NCBI GenBank assembly: GCA_002353485.1
Contig: DEJS01000005.1
Coordinates: 62,001 to 126,000, forward strand
DNA: 64,000 nt
Direction of reading: 5' to 3'
From: Prevotella sp. UBA2742
GTDB lineage: Bacteria > Bacteroidota > Bacteroidia > Bacteroidales > Bacteroidaceae
A program made the position numbers and the translations under genes. Within the stretch, counting starts at the first letter, position 1. Every line of letters begins with the position of its first letter. Under the pieces are notes generated by a model. That model was not told where the DNA came from. It saw only the letters and a program-made list of their open reading frames with translations, and made no database searches. Below, piece after piece: positions 43,756-52,037 of the stretch.

Positions 43756-44779
43756 GTTTTTTCTTCGTCAGCAACGACTCCAGGAATCCTACACCATAGC
43801 CAATGAGCTGAATGAAGACGGCAGGGATGGAGATGAGGCCCACCTTGACGCTCTTGTTGCGGATGCTGGAATCGATGAATATCAGGGCACTATATAATAT
43901 AAGAGGTATAGGAGCCAGTTCGCACAAGGCAAAACCGATGGCGCTGCTCATGTGGTCAGTAGAGAACAGATACAAGGCGAGACCTGCCAGGAATAGCAGC
44001 AATAGGCCGGCAACGCCTAAGGTGAATACCGACGGCAGGGCGTGTACGGGTTTCAAAGCCTCAGGATACTTGCGCCAGAGGTTGATGCGGGCATAGCCGC
44101 TGTTGTAGACCTGGCGCCAGAATCGGCGGAAGTCCGTGCGGCGCTTGTGCCACAGCCAGGCTTCGGGGAAGAGGCGGCAGCTGTAGCCCCCCTTGTAGAT
44201 GCGGAGGCTGAAGTCGATATCCTCGCCATAGAGCGCCATCTTCGAGAAACGCTCCGTCGAGAAACCACCTAACTGCAGGTACACCTCGCGGCGCACGCCG
44301 AGGTTGAACGAGCGGGGATAGAACTTCTTGTCGAGCTGCTTCTTGCCGCCACGGATGCCACCCGTCGTAAAGAACGAGGTCATGGCATACGAGATGGCCT
44401 TCTGGATGTCAGTAAACGAGTCGTGGGCAGCATCCGGTCCGCCCCAGGCATCGCTGGGCTGACGCCTGAGCTCGTCGTCGATGGCCTGCATGAAGCCCGG
44501 AGGCGTGACGGCGTCAGAGTCGAGAATGATGACATACTCGCCCTTGGCACGCTCAACACCGTAGTTGCGGCTCTGGCCCGGACCGCTGTTCTCCTTGAAG
44601 TAATAATGCAAGTCAAGGATGTTTGCGTACTTGTCGCAAACATCCTTGCAGGGGATTTGTGAACCGTCCTCAACGATAACGACGTCAAAGTCCTTCAGTG
44701 TCTGGGAGCAAAGGCTCTCAAGCAGTTCGTCAACCTCGTCAGGTCGATTGAAGACAGGAACAACTATACTATAGTTCAT
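43748..44779 (-). CDS. Membrane GT2-family glycosyltransferase
   Basis: 343 residues. GT-A fold start 'YSIVVPVFNRPDEVDELLESL', nucleotide-sugar motif 'IILDSDAVTPP' (DxD), acceptor region 'LYGEDIDFSLRIYKGGY'. Three hydrophobic segments at the C-terminus (~245-335) anchor it in the inner membrane. Probably adds a sugar to a lipid-linked or surface glycan; donor and acceptor unknown. Located 5 bp downstream of efp. Confidence 0.9.
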   Translation of the reverse strand: MNYSIVVPVFNRPDEVDELLESLCSQTLKDFDVVIVEDGSQIPCKDVCDKYANILDLHYYFKENSGPGQSRNYGVERAKGEYVIILDSDAVTPPGFMQAIDDELRRQPSDAWGGPDAAHDSFTDIQKAISYAMTSFFTTGGIRGGKKQLDKKFYPRSFNLGVRREVYLQLGGFSTERFSKMALYGEDIDFSLRIYKGGYSCRLFPEAWLWHKRRTDFRRFWRQVYNSGYARINLWRKYPEALKPVHALPSVFTLGVAGLLLLFLAGLALYLFSTDHMSSAIGFALCELAPIPLILYSALIFIDSSIRNKSVKVGLISIPAVFIQLIGYGVGFLESLLTKKKHG

Positions 44780-44784
44780 CGTTC

Positions 44785-45351
44785 TTACTCCTTGGCGCGA
44801 GCCAGATAAGAACCGTCGCGGGTGTCGACCTGAATGAGGTCGCCCTCGTTGATGAACAGGGGCACACGAACCTCGACACCTGTCTCCAGCGTAGCGGGCT
44901 TCAGGGTGTTGGTAGCCGTGTCGCCCTTGATGCCGGGCTCGGAGTGGGTAACCTTCAGGACGGTCTTCACGGGCATCTCGGCATAGAGAATGGTACCGTC
45001 GGTGGTGTCGCTGACAACAGATACCACGTCGCCCTCCTTCATGTATTCGTGGCCGATGACGAGGTCGTTGGCAATGGGAATCTGCTCGAAGGTCTCCTGG
45101 TTCATAAAGATGCGGCCTTCCTGGTCTTCGTACAGGTACTGGTAGTCGCGGTGCTCAATGACAACGTCCTCGAGCTTCTCGCCGATGTTGTAGCGACGCT
45201 CCAGCACACGGCCGTCGGTGACGTTCTTCATCTTGATGTTCATGATGGTGTTACCCTTGCCGGGCTTGCGGTGCTGAAAGTCGATGCAAACCCAGATAGC
45301 GCCGTCCATGCGAATGGCGGTGCCCTTCTTGATGTCTTGTGAATTGATCAT
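44785..45351 (-). CDS. efp: Elongation factor P
   Basis: 188 residues from the ATG at 45351; the longer upstream frame reads through a GTGAAAA repeat and the promoter and is rejected. EF-P relieves ribosome stalling at polyproline. The modification-site lysine lies in the loop HRKPGKGNT (Lys32). Domains II and III follow, ending 'INEGDLIQVDTRDGSYLARAKE'. First gene of the efp-GT2-radC operon, divergent from rpmH. Confidence 0.95.
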   Translation of the reverse strand: MINSQDIKKGTAIRMDGAIWVCIDFQHRKPGKGNTIMNIKMKNVTDGRVLERRYNIGEKLEDVVIEHRDYQYLYEDQEGRIFMNQETFEQIPIANDLVIGHEYMKEGDVVSVVSDTTDGTILYAEMPVKTVLKVTHSEPGIKGDTATNTLKPATLETGVEVRVPLFINEGDLIQVDTRDGSYLARAKE

Positions 45352-45395
45352 AAATAGTACTATTATAATAATGTAATTCTCGCTCTTTGCGGGTG

Positions 45396-45403
45396 CAAAG
45401 GTA
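45396..45403 (-). promoter_or_regulatory. efp promoter -7 box
   Basis: TACCTTTG on the minus strand, 44 nt before the efp ATG. The expected -33 position falls in the GTGAAAA tandem repeat, and no TTTG is present there. Confidence 0.55.
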
Positions 45404-45412
45404 CAAAAAAAA

Positions 45413-45440
45413 GTGAAAAGTGAAAAGTGAAAAGTGAAAA
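45413..45440. repeat. Four 7-bp tandem repeats (GTGAAAA)
   Basis: Units begin at 45413, 45420, 45427 and 45434. They lie between the divergent efp and rpmH promoters, just upstream of the efp -7 box. Confidence 0.9.
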
Positions 45441-45453
45441 ATTTAAGCAGAAA

Positions 45454-45485
45454 CTTGCGTATTTGGAAAATAATGCGTAATTTTG
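45454..45485 (+). promoter_or_regulatory. Promoter of rpmH
   Basis: CTTG (45454-45457), 20-bp gap, TAATTTTG (45478-45485) followed by CAGCCC. The ATG is 44 nt downstream. Confidence 0.65.
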
Positions 45486-45529
45486 CAGCCCAAAATGACA
45501 ATAATAACATAAAAAAGTAGATAACAGCA

Positions 45530-45685
45530 ATGAAGAGAACATTTCAGCCGCACAACCGTCGCCGCGTGAACAAGCATGGCTTCCGCGAGCGCATGGCAAC
45601 GAAGAATGGTCGTCGCGTATTGGCTTCGCGCCGCGCCAAGGGACGTAAGAAGCTCACCGTTTCTGACGAGCACCACGGAAAGTAA
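45530..45685 (+). CDS. rpmH: Ribosomal protein bL34
   Basis: 51 residues, a very basic protein of the large ribosomal subunit. The sequence starts [18 protein letters not shown] and continues [19 protein letters not shown], the universal L34 signature. It has its own promoter and terminator, so it is monocistronic here and not followed by rnpA as in many other bacteria. Confidence 0.97.
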   Translation: MKRTFQPHNRRRVNKHGFRERMATKNGRRVLASRRAKGRKKLTVSDEHHGK

Positions 45686-45689
45686 ACTG

Positions 45690-45757
45690 ACACCCCTCAG
45701 GGAGGGTGTAAGAATAAGAATTGGGTATGTTTCGCAAGAAATATACCCGATTTTTTT
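45690..45757 (+). terminator. rpmH terminator region (two hairpins)
   Basis: A first hairpin, ACACCC (45690-45695) with GGGTGT (45704-45709), sits just after the stop. A second, GGGTAT (45723-45728) with ATACCC (45743-45748), is followed by seven T (45751-45757), a typical intrinsic terminator. Confidence 0.8.
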
Positions 45758-45785
45758 GCTGTCTCAGGATTTCTTTGTACTTTTG
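45755..45785 (+). promoter_or_regulatory. Promoter of the PASTA-rluD-ddl operon
   Basis: TTTG (45755-45758, within the rpmH terminator T-run), 19-bp gap, TACTTTTG (45778-45785). The ATG of the PASTA gene is 48 nt downstream. Confidence 0.75.
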
Positions 45786-45833
45786 CCTTGACAAAGCAGG
45801 TATGACAAGTAAACGTGTAATAACGACGATACG

Positions 45834-46502
45834 ATGACACTGAAGGAAATAATACGAAAGCCCTGGTGCTACGTGCTGCTGCACTTTGTAGGTATGGCGC
45901 TTTTCGCCGTGCTGGCGCTTGGCGGAGCCATCTTCGCACTGGACCGCTATACGCACCATGGCGAGGGCATCGTGGTGCCTCAGCTAAAGGGCATGACCTA
46001 CTCGAAGGCGCATATGGCGCTTGACGAGCTGGGGCTTGTGATACTGGTTAGCGACTCGGGTTATCAGAAGACCATGGCCCCTGACTGTGTGCTGGCCCAG
46101 ACACCGGGTGCGGGCATGAAGGTAAAGCAGGGACACATTATATACGTAACGGTGAACTCGCCCTCATCGCCAACCTTCGCCATCCCTGACATTGTGGACA
46201 ACTGCAGCGTGCGTGAGGCCGAAGCCAAGCTGATGGCCATAGGTTTCCGTCTGATGCCCGTACAGCAGGTTCACGGCGAAAAGGACTGGGTGTATGGTAT
46301 CCTATGCCGCGGGCGTCGTGTGTCGAACGGCGACCGTATCCCCATTGACTACCCGTTGACACTGCTCGTGGGCAGCGGTACACTGAGTGATCTGGAGGAT
46401 ATAGAATATGTGGACGGCCCCATGGACGGCAGCATAGACCCCATGGAACCCGTGACGGACGATTTTCAGGAGGTGCCGGAGCCTCCCGTGACAGAGCCAT
46501 GA
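45834..46502 (+). CDS. PASTA-domain membrane protein
   Basis: 222 residues. One N-terminal transmembrane helix (~15-37), then two PASTA-type domains outside the membrane: ~45-109 (VVPQLKGMTYSKAHMALDELGL ... QTPGAGMKVKQGHIIYVTVN) and ~112-178 (AIPDIVDNCSVREAEAKLMAIGF), then an acidic tail. PASTA domains bind muropeptides or penicillin-like ligands. No kinase domain is attached; the neighbour ddl supports a link to peptidoglycan metabolism. The last bases overlap the rluD start. Confidence 0.88.
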   Translation: MTLKEIIRKPWCYVLLHFVGMALFAVLALGGAIFALDRYTHHGEGIVVPQLKGMTYSKAHMALDELGLVILVSDSGYQKTMAPDCVLAQTPGAGMKVKQGHIIYVTVNSPSSPTFAIPDIVDNCSVREAEAKLMAIGFRLMPVQQVHGEKDWVYGILCRGRRVSNGDRIPIDYPLTLLVGSGTLSDLEDIEYVDGPMDGSIDPMEPVTDDFQEVPEPPVTEP

Positions 46503-47602
46503 GAGACGACTACGAAGTGGACATACTGGAACAAGACGGCGCAGAGGACGAGCCTGACCTGCTAGAGCAGGGCGGTGACGACGCTGGCGACGGACTGTGG
46601 GAACACCTCAGGATGGAGGTGGACCACGGTCAGGAACCTGTGCGTATAGACCGCTACATGGCCGAACACGTGCCGCACCAGTCGCGCAACCGCATACAGA
46701 AGGCAGCCGAGGCGGGCTTTATACAGGTCAACGGGCGTACGGTGAAGAGCAATTACAAGGTACGTCCCGGTGACGTGGTGACGCTGATGCTGGACCGTCC
46801 GCATTACGACACGACGATAGTGCCCGAGGAGATGCCGCTGAACGTGGTGTACGAGGACGCCGACGTGCTGGTGGTGGACAAGCCAGCAGGGCTGGTGGTA
46901 CACCCGGGTGTGGGCAACCACCACGCTACGCTAGTGAATGCCATAGCATGGCATCTCAGAGAGCTGTCCTCGTACGACCCCAACGACCCTTCGGTGGGAC
47001 TGGTGCACCGCATCGACAAGGACACCAGCGGACTGCTGGTGGTGGCCAAGACACCTGAAGCTAAGAGCGACCTGGGAGTACAGTTCTTCCGTCACGACAC
47101 GCGGCGTACGTACCAGGCGCTGGTGTGGGGCAATATGAAGGACGACGAGGGACGCATAGAAGGCAACATAGGACGCGACGTGCGCGACCGTCAGCGTATG
47201 GCGGTGTACCCTGCCGGCGGCGACGTGGGCAAGGAGGCCGTTACACACTGGCGCGTGCTGGAACGCTACGGCTATACTACGCTGGTGGAGTGCAGGCTGG
47301 AAACAGGACGTACCCACCAGATCAGGGCTCACATGAAGCACCTGGGACACCCCCTCTTCGGCGACGAGCGCTACGGAGGCTGCGAGATGCTCAGGGGCGA
47401 GCGTACGGCCAGCTACAAGGCCTTCATCAGCAACTGCCTGAAGATATGTCCCCGACAGGCGCTGCATGCCCGTACGCTGGGCTTCCGCCACCCTGTGACA
47501 CGACAGCCGATGGACTTCACGGCACCCATGCCCGACGACATGCTGCTGCTGCTTGAGAAATGGAGAAAGACATACGGAAACAATATAACAACAAAACAAT
47601 AA
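46499..47602 (+). CDS. rluD: 23S rRNA pseudouridine synthase, RluD family
   Basis: 367 residues. An acidic N-terminal extension (~1-45) precedes an S4 RNA-binding domain (~48-100, 'RIDRYMAEHVPHQSRNRIQKAAEAG') and the pseudouridine synthase domain with HRIDKDTSGLL, whose Asp is the catalytic residue. It converts specific uridines in rRNA. The start ATG overlaps the stop of the PASTA gene by 4 bases. The gene is 9 bp before ddl. Confidence 0.94.
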   Translation: MRDDYEVDILEQDGAEDEPDLLEQGGDDAGDGLWEHLRMEVDHGQEPVRIDRYMAEHVPHQSRNRIQKAAEAGFIQVNGRTVKSNYKVRPGDVVTLMLDRPHYDTTIVPEEMPLNVVYEDADVLVVDKPAGLVVHPGVGNHHATLVNAIAWHLRELSSYDPNDPSVGLVHRIDKDTSGLLVVAKTPEAKSDLGVQFFRHDTRRTYQALVWGNMKDDEGRIEGNIGRDVRDRQRMAVYPAGGDVGKEAVTHWRVLERYGYTTLVECRLETGRTHQIRAHMKHLGHPLFGDERYGGCEMLRGERTASYKAFISNCLKICPRQALHARTLGFRHPVTRQPMDFTAPMPDDMLLLLEKWRKTYGNNITTKQ

Positions 47603-47611
47603 GCTTGGAAC

Positions 47612-48601
47612 ATGAAACAAGTAATGCGTAACATCGCCATCGTGTGTGGCGGAGACTCTTCTGAGCACGACGTGTCGCTGAGGTCGGCACAGGGGCTCTA
47701 CTCGTTCTTCGACAAGGAACGCTATAATGTGTACATCGTTGACATCAAGGGCCAGGACTGGCATGTGGAGCTGCACGACGGCACCACGGCAAAGATAGAC
47801 CGCAATGACTTCTCGTTTGTGGAAGACGGCAAGGCAATGCTCTTCGACTATGCCTACATCACCATTCATGGTACGCCGGGCGAGAACGGCATCCTGCAGG
47901 GATACTTCGACCTGGTGGGAATACCCTACTCGACAAGCGGCGTGCTGGTAGAGGCCATGACGTTCGACAAGTTCGTGCTGAACCAGTACCTCAGGGGCTA
48001 TGGCGTCAGCGTGGCCGACTCGCTGCTGATACGTCGCGGCTACGAGCATCTGGTAAACGATGAGGAGGTAGAGCAGCGCATCGGTATGCCCTGCTTCGTC
48101 AAACCCGCTGCCGACGGCTCCAGCTTCGGCGTGTCGAAGGTGAAGAATGCTGACCAGCTGGCACCGGCCATCAGAAAGGCCATGATGGAGAGCGACACCA
48201 TCATGGTAGAGCAGTATCTGGAAGGTACCGAAATCTCAATCGGTGTGTACAAGACGCAGGAGAAGAGCGTGGTGCTGCCTGCTACCGAGGTGGTGACACA
48301 GAACGAGTTCTTCGACTACGACGCCAAGTATAACGGACAGGTGCAGGAAATCACCCCGGCACGTCTGTCCGACGACATCACACGCCGCGTACGCGAGATA
48401 ACCAGTCATATCTACGATATCCTGCACTGCAACGGCATCATCCGTATCGACTACATCATCTCTAAGGACGGCCGTATCTCTATGCTCGAGGTAAACACCA
48501 CCCCGGGCATGACGCCCACCAGCTTCATTCCCCAGCAGGTGCGTGCCGCCGGACTGGAGATGAAGGACGTGCTGACAGACATCGTGGAAAACCAGTTCTA
48601 A
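47612..48601 (+). CDS. ddl: D-alanine--D-alanine ligase
   Basis: 329 residues. ATP-grasp enzyme making D-Ala-D-Ala for peptidoglycan. Signatures: 'AIVCGGDSSEHDVSLRSA' (N-terminal), 'FVKPAADGSSFGVSKVK' (nucleotide loop), 'EFFDYDAKYNG' (omega loop) and 'MLEVNTTPGMTPTSFIPQQ' (metal and substrate site). Located in the PASTA-rluD-ddl-acyltransferase operon, in keeping with cell-envelope synthesis. Confidence 0.96.
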   Translation: MKQVMRNIAIVCGGDSSEHDVSLRSAQGLYSFFDKERYNVYIVDIKGQDWHVELHDGTTAKIDRNDFSFVEDGKAMLFDYAYITIHGTPGENGILQGYFDLVGIPYSTSGVLVEAMTFDKFVLNQYLRGYGVSVADSLLIRRGYEHLVNDEEVEQRIGMPCFVKPAADGSSFGVSKVKNADQLAPAIRKAMMESDTIMVEQYLEGTEISIGVYKTQEKSVVLPATEVVTQNEFFDYDAKYNGQVQEITPARLSDDITRRVREITSHIYDILHCNGIIRIDYIISKDGRISMLEVNTTPGMTPTSFIPQQVRAAGLEMKDVLTDIVENQF

Positions 48602-48615
48602 GAGAAACGTACTAA

Positions 48616-48633
48616 GAGTGAAGCGTGAAGAAT
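48616..48633. repeat. GTGAAG-type dispersed repeat, copy upstream of acyltransferase
   Basis: GAGTGAAGCGTGAAGAAT, identical to 55472-55489. It lies between ddl and the acyltransferase and creates a spurious upstream GTG start for the latter. Confidence 0.75.
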
Positions 48634-48644
48634 CAGCATGTGCT

Positions 48645-49895
48645 ATGGAGGCTTTTGATATAAAGGAGTTCGACGAGATACGGCCCTATGAGGCAGGAGA
48701 GATGAAGGGAGCGTTTGAGACACTGCTGCAGGACAGACAGTTCTCGAAGCTGCTGCAGGGCTTTGTGCCATGGATACCCAAAGGAGTCAGGAACGGCCTG
48801 CTCAGGCTGGCTTTCATGGGGGTGAAGACGCCACTGGACTTCCAGCTGCGCTTCATGAAGCCTGTGGTATGGTACGCGGTACGCAAATGTACCGACGGGC
48901 TGACGTTTGACGACTCCAGGCTTTCCCAATCCTCAACGCTCACGGCAGCGCCACACGCCCAGGGGGAGAACCCTCAGACAAGATACACCTTCGTCTCGAA
49001 CCACCGCGACATCGTGCTCGATTCGGCATTCCTCGACGTGCTGCTTAACAAGAACCATTACCCCACGACGGTAGAGATAGGCATTGGCGACAACCTGCTT
49101 ATCTACCCATGGATAAAGACACTGGTAAGGATGAACAAAGCCTTCACCGTGCGTCGCGGACTGACCGCTCACGAAATGATGCGCTCGTCACAGTTGATGA
49201 GCCGCTACATACACTATGCTGTTACCCAGAAGCACGAAAACATCTGGATAGCCCAGCGCGAGGGTCGTGCCAAGGACTCCAGCGACCATACCCAGGAGTC
49301 GGTCCTTAAGATGCTTGCCATGGGAGGTGACCTTCACGAACTGAATATCGTCCCGCTGACCATAAGCTATGAGTATGACCCTTGCGACTATCTGAAGGCC
49401 CAGGAGATGCAGCAGAAGCGTGACAACCCCGCCTTCAAGAAGAGCAAGCAAGACGATCTGGACAACATGCGCACAGGCATCATGGGCTATAAGGGACGCG
49501 TGCACTACCATTGCGCCCCGTCCATCAACGCCTGGCTTGACGAGTTGAAAGACTTGCCTAAGAAAGAGTACTTTGAACAGCTGGCACACCGCATGGACCG
49601 TGAGATACATGCCAATTACCGGCTCTTTCCCGGCAATTGGATTGCGTTCGACATGCTGGTGCAGAAGGGCGTATGGCATCTGGAGGACGACGAGCGCAGA
49701 AAGGCTGACGGCCGGAATACGCTCGTTAAGAACGCTGCCTATACACCCGACGACGTCAAGCGCTTCGAGAACTACCTGGCAGGGCAACTGGCTAAGATAC
49801 GCATCCCTGACAAGGACGAAGACTTCCTCCGCCAGCAGATGCTGACCATGTACGCCAATCCCGTACGCAACCTTCTTGCCACCCTTACGCTATGA
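48645..49895 (+). CDS. 1-acylglycerol-3-phosphate-type acyltransferase
   Basis: 416 residues from the ATG at 48645; a GTG at 48618 is in frame but lies in a dispersed repeat. The acyltransferase motif HxxxxD is in 'FVSNHRDIVLDSAFL' and the second motif region is 'IAQREGRAKDSSDHTQ'. Likely PlsC-like transfer of acyl chains to lysophosphatidate or another lipid. Residues ~85-105 (QSSTLTAAPHAQGEN) look like a low-complexity insertion before the catalytic block. A NigD-like lipoprotein gene overlaps the 3' end by 4 bp. Confidence 0.85.
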   Translation: MEAFDIKEFDEIRPYEAGEMKGAFETLLQDRQFSKLLQGFVPWIPKGVRNGLLRLAFMGVKTPLDFQLRFMKPVVWYAVRKCTDGLTFDDSRLSQSSTLTAAPHAQGENPQTRYTFVSNHRDIVLDSAFLDVLLNKNHYPTTVEIGIGDNLLIYPWIKTLVRMNKAFTVRRGLTAHEMMRSSQLMSRYIHYAVTQKHENIWIAQREGRAKDSSDHTQESVLKMLAMGGDLHELNIVPLTISYEYDPCDYLKAQEMQQKRDNPAFKKSKQDDLDNMRTGIMGYKGRVHYHCAPSINAWLDELKDLPKKEYFEQLAHRMDREIHANYRLFPGNWIAFDMLVQKGVWHLEDDERRKADGRNTLVKNAAYTPDDVKRFENYLAGQLAKIRIPDKDEDFLRQQMLTMYANPVRNLLATLTL

Positions 49896-50545
49896 GACGA
49901 CTACTCCTGGGACTGCTGCTGACCACCGTTGTAGGCTGCGAGATAGACAGCTACGAGAAGGGCGAAGGACGTTACTCGCTGACACAGGCTGACCTTTGCG
50001 AACTGCACGTCGACGCCCGTCAGCAGGGTGTCAGCATAGTGACCGACGAGGGTGCGAGCTACCAGCTTACGTCGCCCGTCACGGCACAGTGGATAGCCAC
50101 GCCCGACACGACATACCGGGTCTTGATGTACTACAATAAAGTTGACGAGACGCACGCCAAGACCGTCTCCCTGGGTACCGTCGTCACCCTGCAGCCCGTG
50201 GCGCACTGGCGCTTCAAGGAACAGCCCCAGGACCCGCTCGGACTGGAGAGTGCCTGGCTGGCCACAACCCGCCGCTATCTGAATATGGGTCTGCTGGTGA
50301 AGACGGGACGCATCAACGACGAGGAGCTGCCTCATAACATCGGCCTGGCGCAGGACACCGTCTATCGGCATGAAGACGGTCGCAGCGCGGCATACTATCG
50401 CCTGCTGCACAGTCAGAACGGTATTCCCGAATACTATACCAACCGCCGCTACGTAAGCATTCTGCTGCCTACCCCACTTCCCGACACCGTCGTTCTGACC
50501 ATGGAGACTTATGAGGGCAGGCTGCAGCGGAGGTTTATTCCCTAA
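49892..50545 (+). CDS. NigD-like lipoprotein
   Basis: 217 residues. Lipobox LLLTTVVGC. The mature protein has the NigD-like two-part beta fold: 'EKGEGRYSLTQADLCELHVDA', 'YQLTSPVTAQWIATPDTTYRVLMYYN' and 'LGLESAWLATTRRYLNMGLLVKTG'. NigD-like proteins are common Bacteroidetes surface or periplasmic lipoproteins of unclear function. The start codon overlaps the acyltransferase stop, so they are translationally coupled. Confidence 0.75.
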   Translation: MRRLLLGLLLTTVVGCEIDSYEKGEGRYSLTQADLCELHVDARQQGVSIVTDEGASYQLTSPVTAQWIATPDTTYRVLMYYNKVDETHAKTVSLGTVVTLQPVAHWRFKEQPQDPLGLESAWLATTRRYLNMGLLVKTGRINDEELPHNIGLAQDTVYRHEDGRSAAYYRLLHSQNGIPEYYTNRRYVSILLPTPLPDTVVLTMETYEGRLQRRFIP

Positions 50546-50558
50546 GAAGAAAAAGACC

Positions 50559-52037
50559 TTATTCCCTGACTTTTGTTTCCACGCGATGTTCGTCCTCGAT
50601 GTGGCGGCCCATGCTGCGAGCATCGAGGGGCACCGGTGCGGCCGTAAAGTCGGGTGTGTTATACGAATACAACAGGTCGCGGTAGTACGTCTTGGGGTGT
50701 CGTTGTGGCAGCAGGAAAGGCTTGGTGGCCCGGCCCGTGGCGTCGAAGGACGACAGGTAAATCCGCGTATAGAGACCGTCGCCGCGACGACTGGTGAAGA
50801 GGAACCATCGGCTGCCGGGTGTGAAGTTGTGGAAGCTCTCAGACCGGGGGCTGTTCACTTCTTTCATAGCACGGGTCTTGAGACTCTTCAGGTCCAGCAG
50901 CCACAGGTCGGCCTCGGGATGCCACACCGAGAAGTAGCCGTAGTCCAGCTGGGTGTACATGAGGTATCTCCCGTCGTACGAGGGACGGGGCCACGTGACG
51001 CTCTTTCCCGTAAGACGTGTGTTGACGAGTGTGTCAACCTGCTGCCCCAGCCGTCCTGTCGTGGCGTCGAAGGCCACGCGGCACAGCGAGTATCGCACCT
51101 CGTCATAGTGGGCAGGGTAGTCGCGGCGCCGGGCCGTGGTATAGTAGAGCCAGCGGCCGTCGGGCGAGAAGGCGGGGGTATTCTCGCTCCATCCTTCGCG
51201 CATGGTCAGCGTGTCGCTCAGCAGCAGGTGCGTCTGGGTGTCGTAGACGAAGACGTCACTCTTGCTGTCGAACACCTCGATGCGCTTCTTCTGTGTGGTA
51301 TGGAACAGCTGCGCCGTCGAGTTGGTCGAGAAGGCCAGGTAGCGTCCTCCCGGGTGCCAGTACGGATACACCATCGACCCTCCCAGGCTGTCGTTGCGCG
51401 CCTTCAGAAGCTCGTCGGCCCCCTGGCGGTGGATGACGGTGGCGCCATGGGCACCGCGCACGTGGAACACATACTGCTCGGGGTTGGTCCGGTTAGGGGT
51501 ATGGCAGTTCAGGCACATGCCCGGTGACTGCGTATTGAGCAGCAGGGCCTTCTCGTCGAACGTAGACAGCTCGCGCTCGTAAAGCCCCATGCCGCTGTAC
51601 AGCTCGTAGCTGGGGGGTATCAGTCGGTAGGTGATGCCCCAGGCGTCCAGCGGCTCGCGGCTGACGTAGACGGTAAAGGGTCGATAGCGTGTCCATGCCC
51701 CGTTGCGTCGGGCACATACGGTGACCATGAGCGACGCACCTGCGTTGCGGCTCACCACGTCGTGCCACTCCTCAATGTCGAAGTCGGCATCAGCACCCTG
51801 CACGTGCAGGCTGCCGCCGTTCTTTCCCGTTACCACCACGTCGACGACATCCACTTCGTCGTCGGTCATGGCAAAGTTAAGAGGCGCTATGCCCACGGGG
51901 ATGGTGACCCCGGCATAGTCGGGGAATATGTCGGGCTCCGTGCCTGTATCGGTCACGTTGGTGGGCGTGTGTCGGCAGGCGCCGAGCAGTACGGTCACGA
52001 GGAGTAGTAGGACGAGGGGTTTAGAAGAAGGTGTCAT
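50559..52037 (-). CDS. Lipoprotein with CxxCH haem motif and PD40 beta-propeller
   Basis: 492 residues from the ATG at 52037; an ATG at 52055 is also possible. Lipobox LLVTVLLGAC. An N-terminal beta domain (~40-150) leads to 'MCLNCHTPNRTN', a single c-type haem-binding CxxCH, then repeated PD40/TolB-like propeller blades: 'YPYWHPGGRYLAFSTN', 'TPAFSPDGRWLYYTTA', 'RPSYDGRYLMYTQL', 'FTPGSRWFLFTSR'. If haem is attached, it is an envelope redox protein; the CxxCH could also bind a metal. Overlaps the DUF6057-type gene upstream by 17 bp. Confidence 0.75.
   Translation of the reverse strand: MTPSSKPLVLLLLVTVLLGACRHTPTNVTDTGTEPDIFPDYAGVTIPVGIAPLNFAMTDDEVDVVDVVVTGKNGGSLHVQGADADFDIEEWHDVVSRNAGASLMVTVCARRNGAWTRYRPFTVYVSREPLDAWGITYRLIPPSYELYSGMGLYERELSTFDEKALLLNTQSPGMCLNCHTPNRTNPEQYVFHVRGAHGATVIHRQGADELLKARNDSLGGSMVYPYWHPGGRYLAFSTNSTAQLFHTTQKKRIEVFDSKSDVFVYDTQTHLLLSDTLTMREGWSENTPAFSPDGRWLYYTTARRRDYPAHYDEVRYSLCRVAFDATTGRLGQQVDTLVNTRLTGKSVTWPRPSYDGRYLMYTQLDYGYFSVWHPEADLWLLDLKSLKTRAMKEVNSPRSESFHNFTPGSRWFLFTSRRGDGLYTRIYLSSFDATGRATKPFLLPQRHPKTYYRDLLYSYNTPDFTAAPVPLDARSMGRHIEDEHRVETKVRE

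Noticed and set aside
44785..45510. Longer efp start at 45510
   Set aside because: The added residues translate the GTGAAAA repeat and promoter; EF-P proteins start at the MINSQDIKKG region.
45834..46502. PASTA protein as the outside sensor of the kinase operon
   Set aside because: It is 31 kb away in the rluD-ddl operon and has no kinase domain; linkage to the kinases is unsupported.
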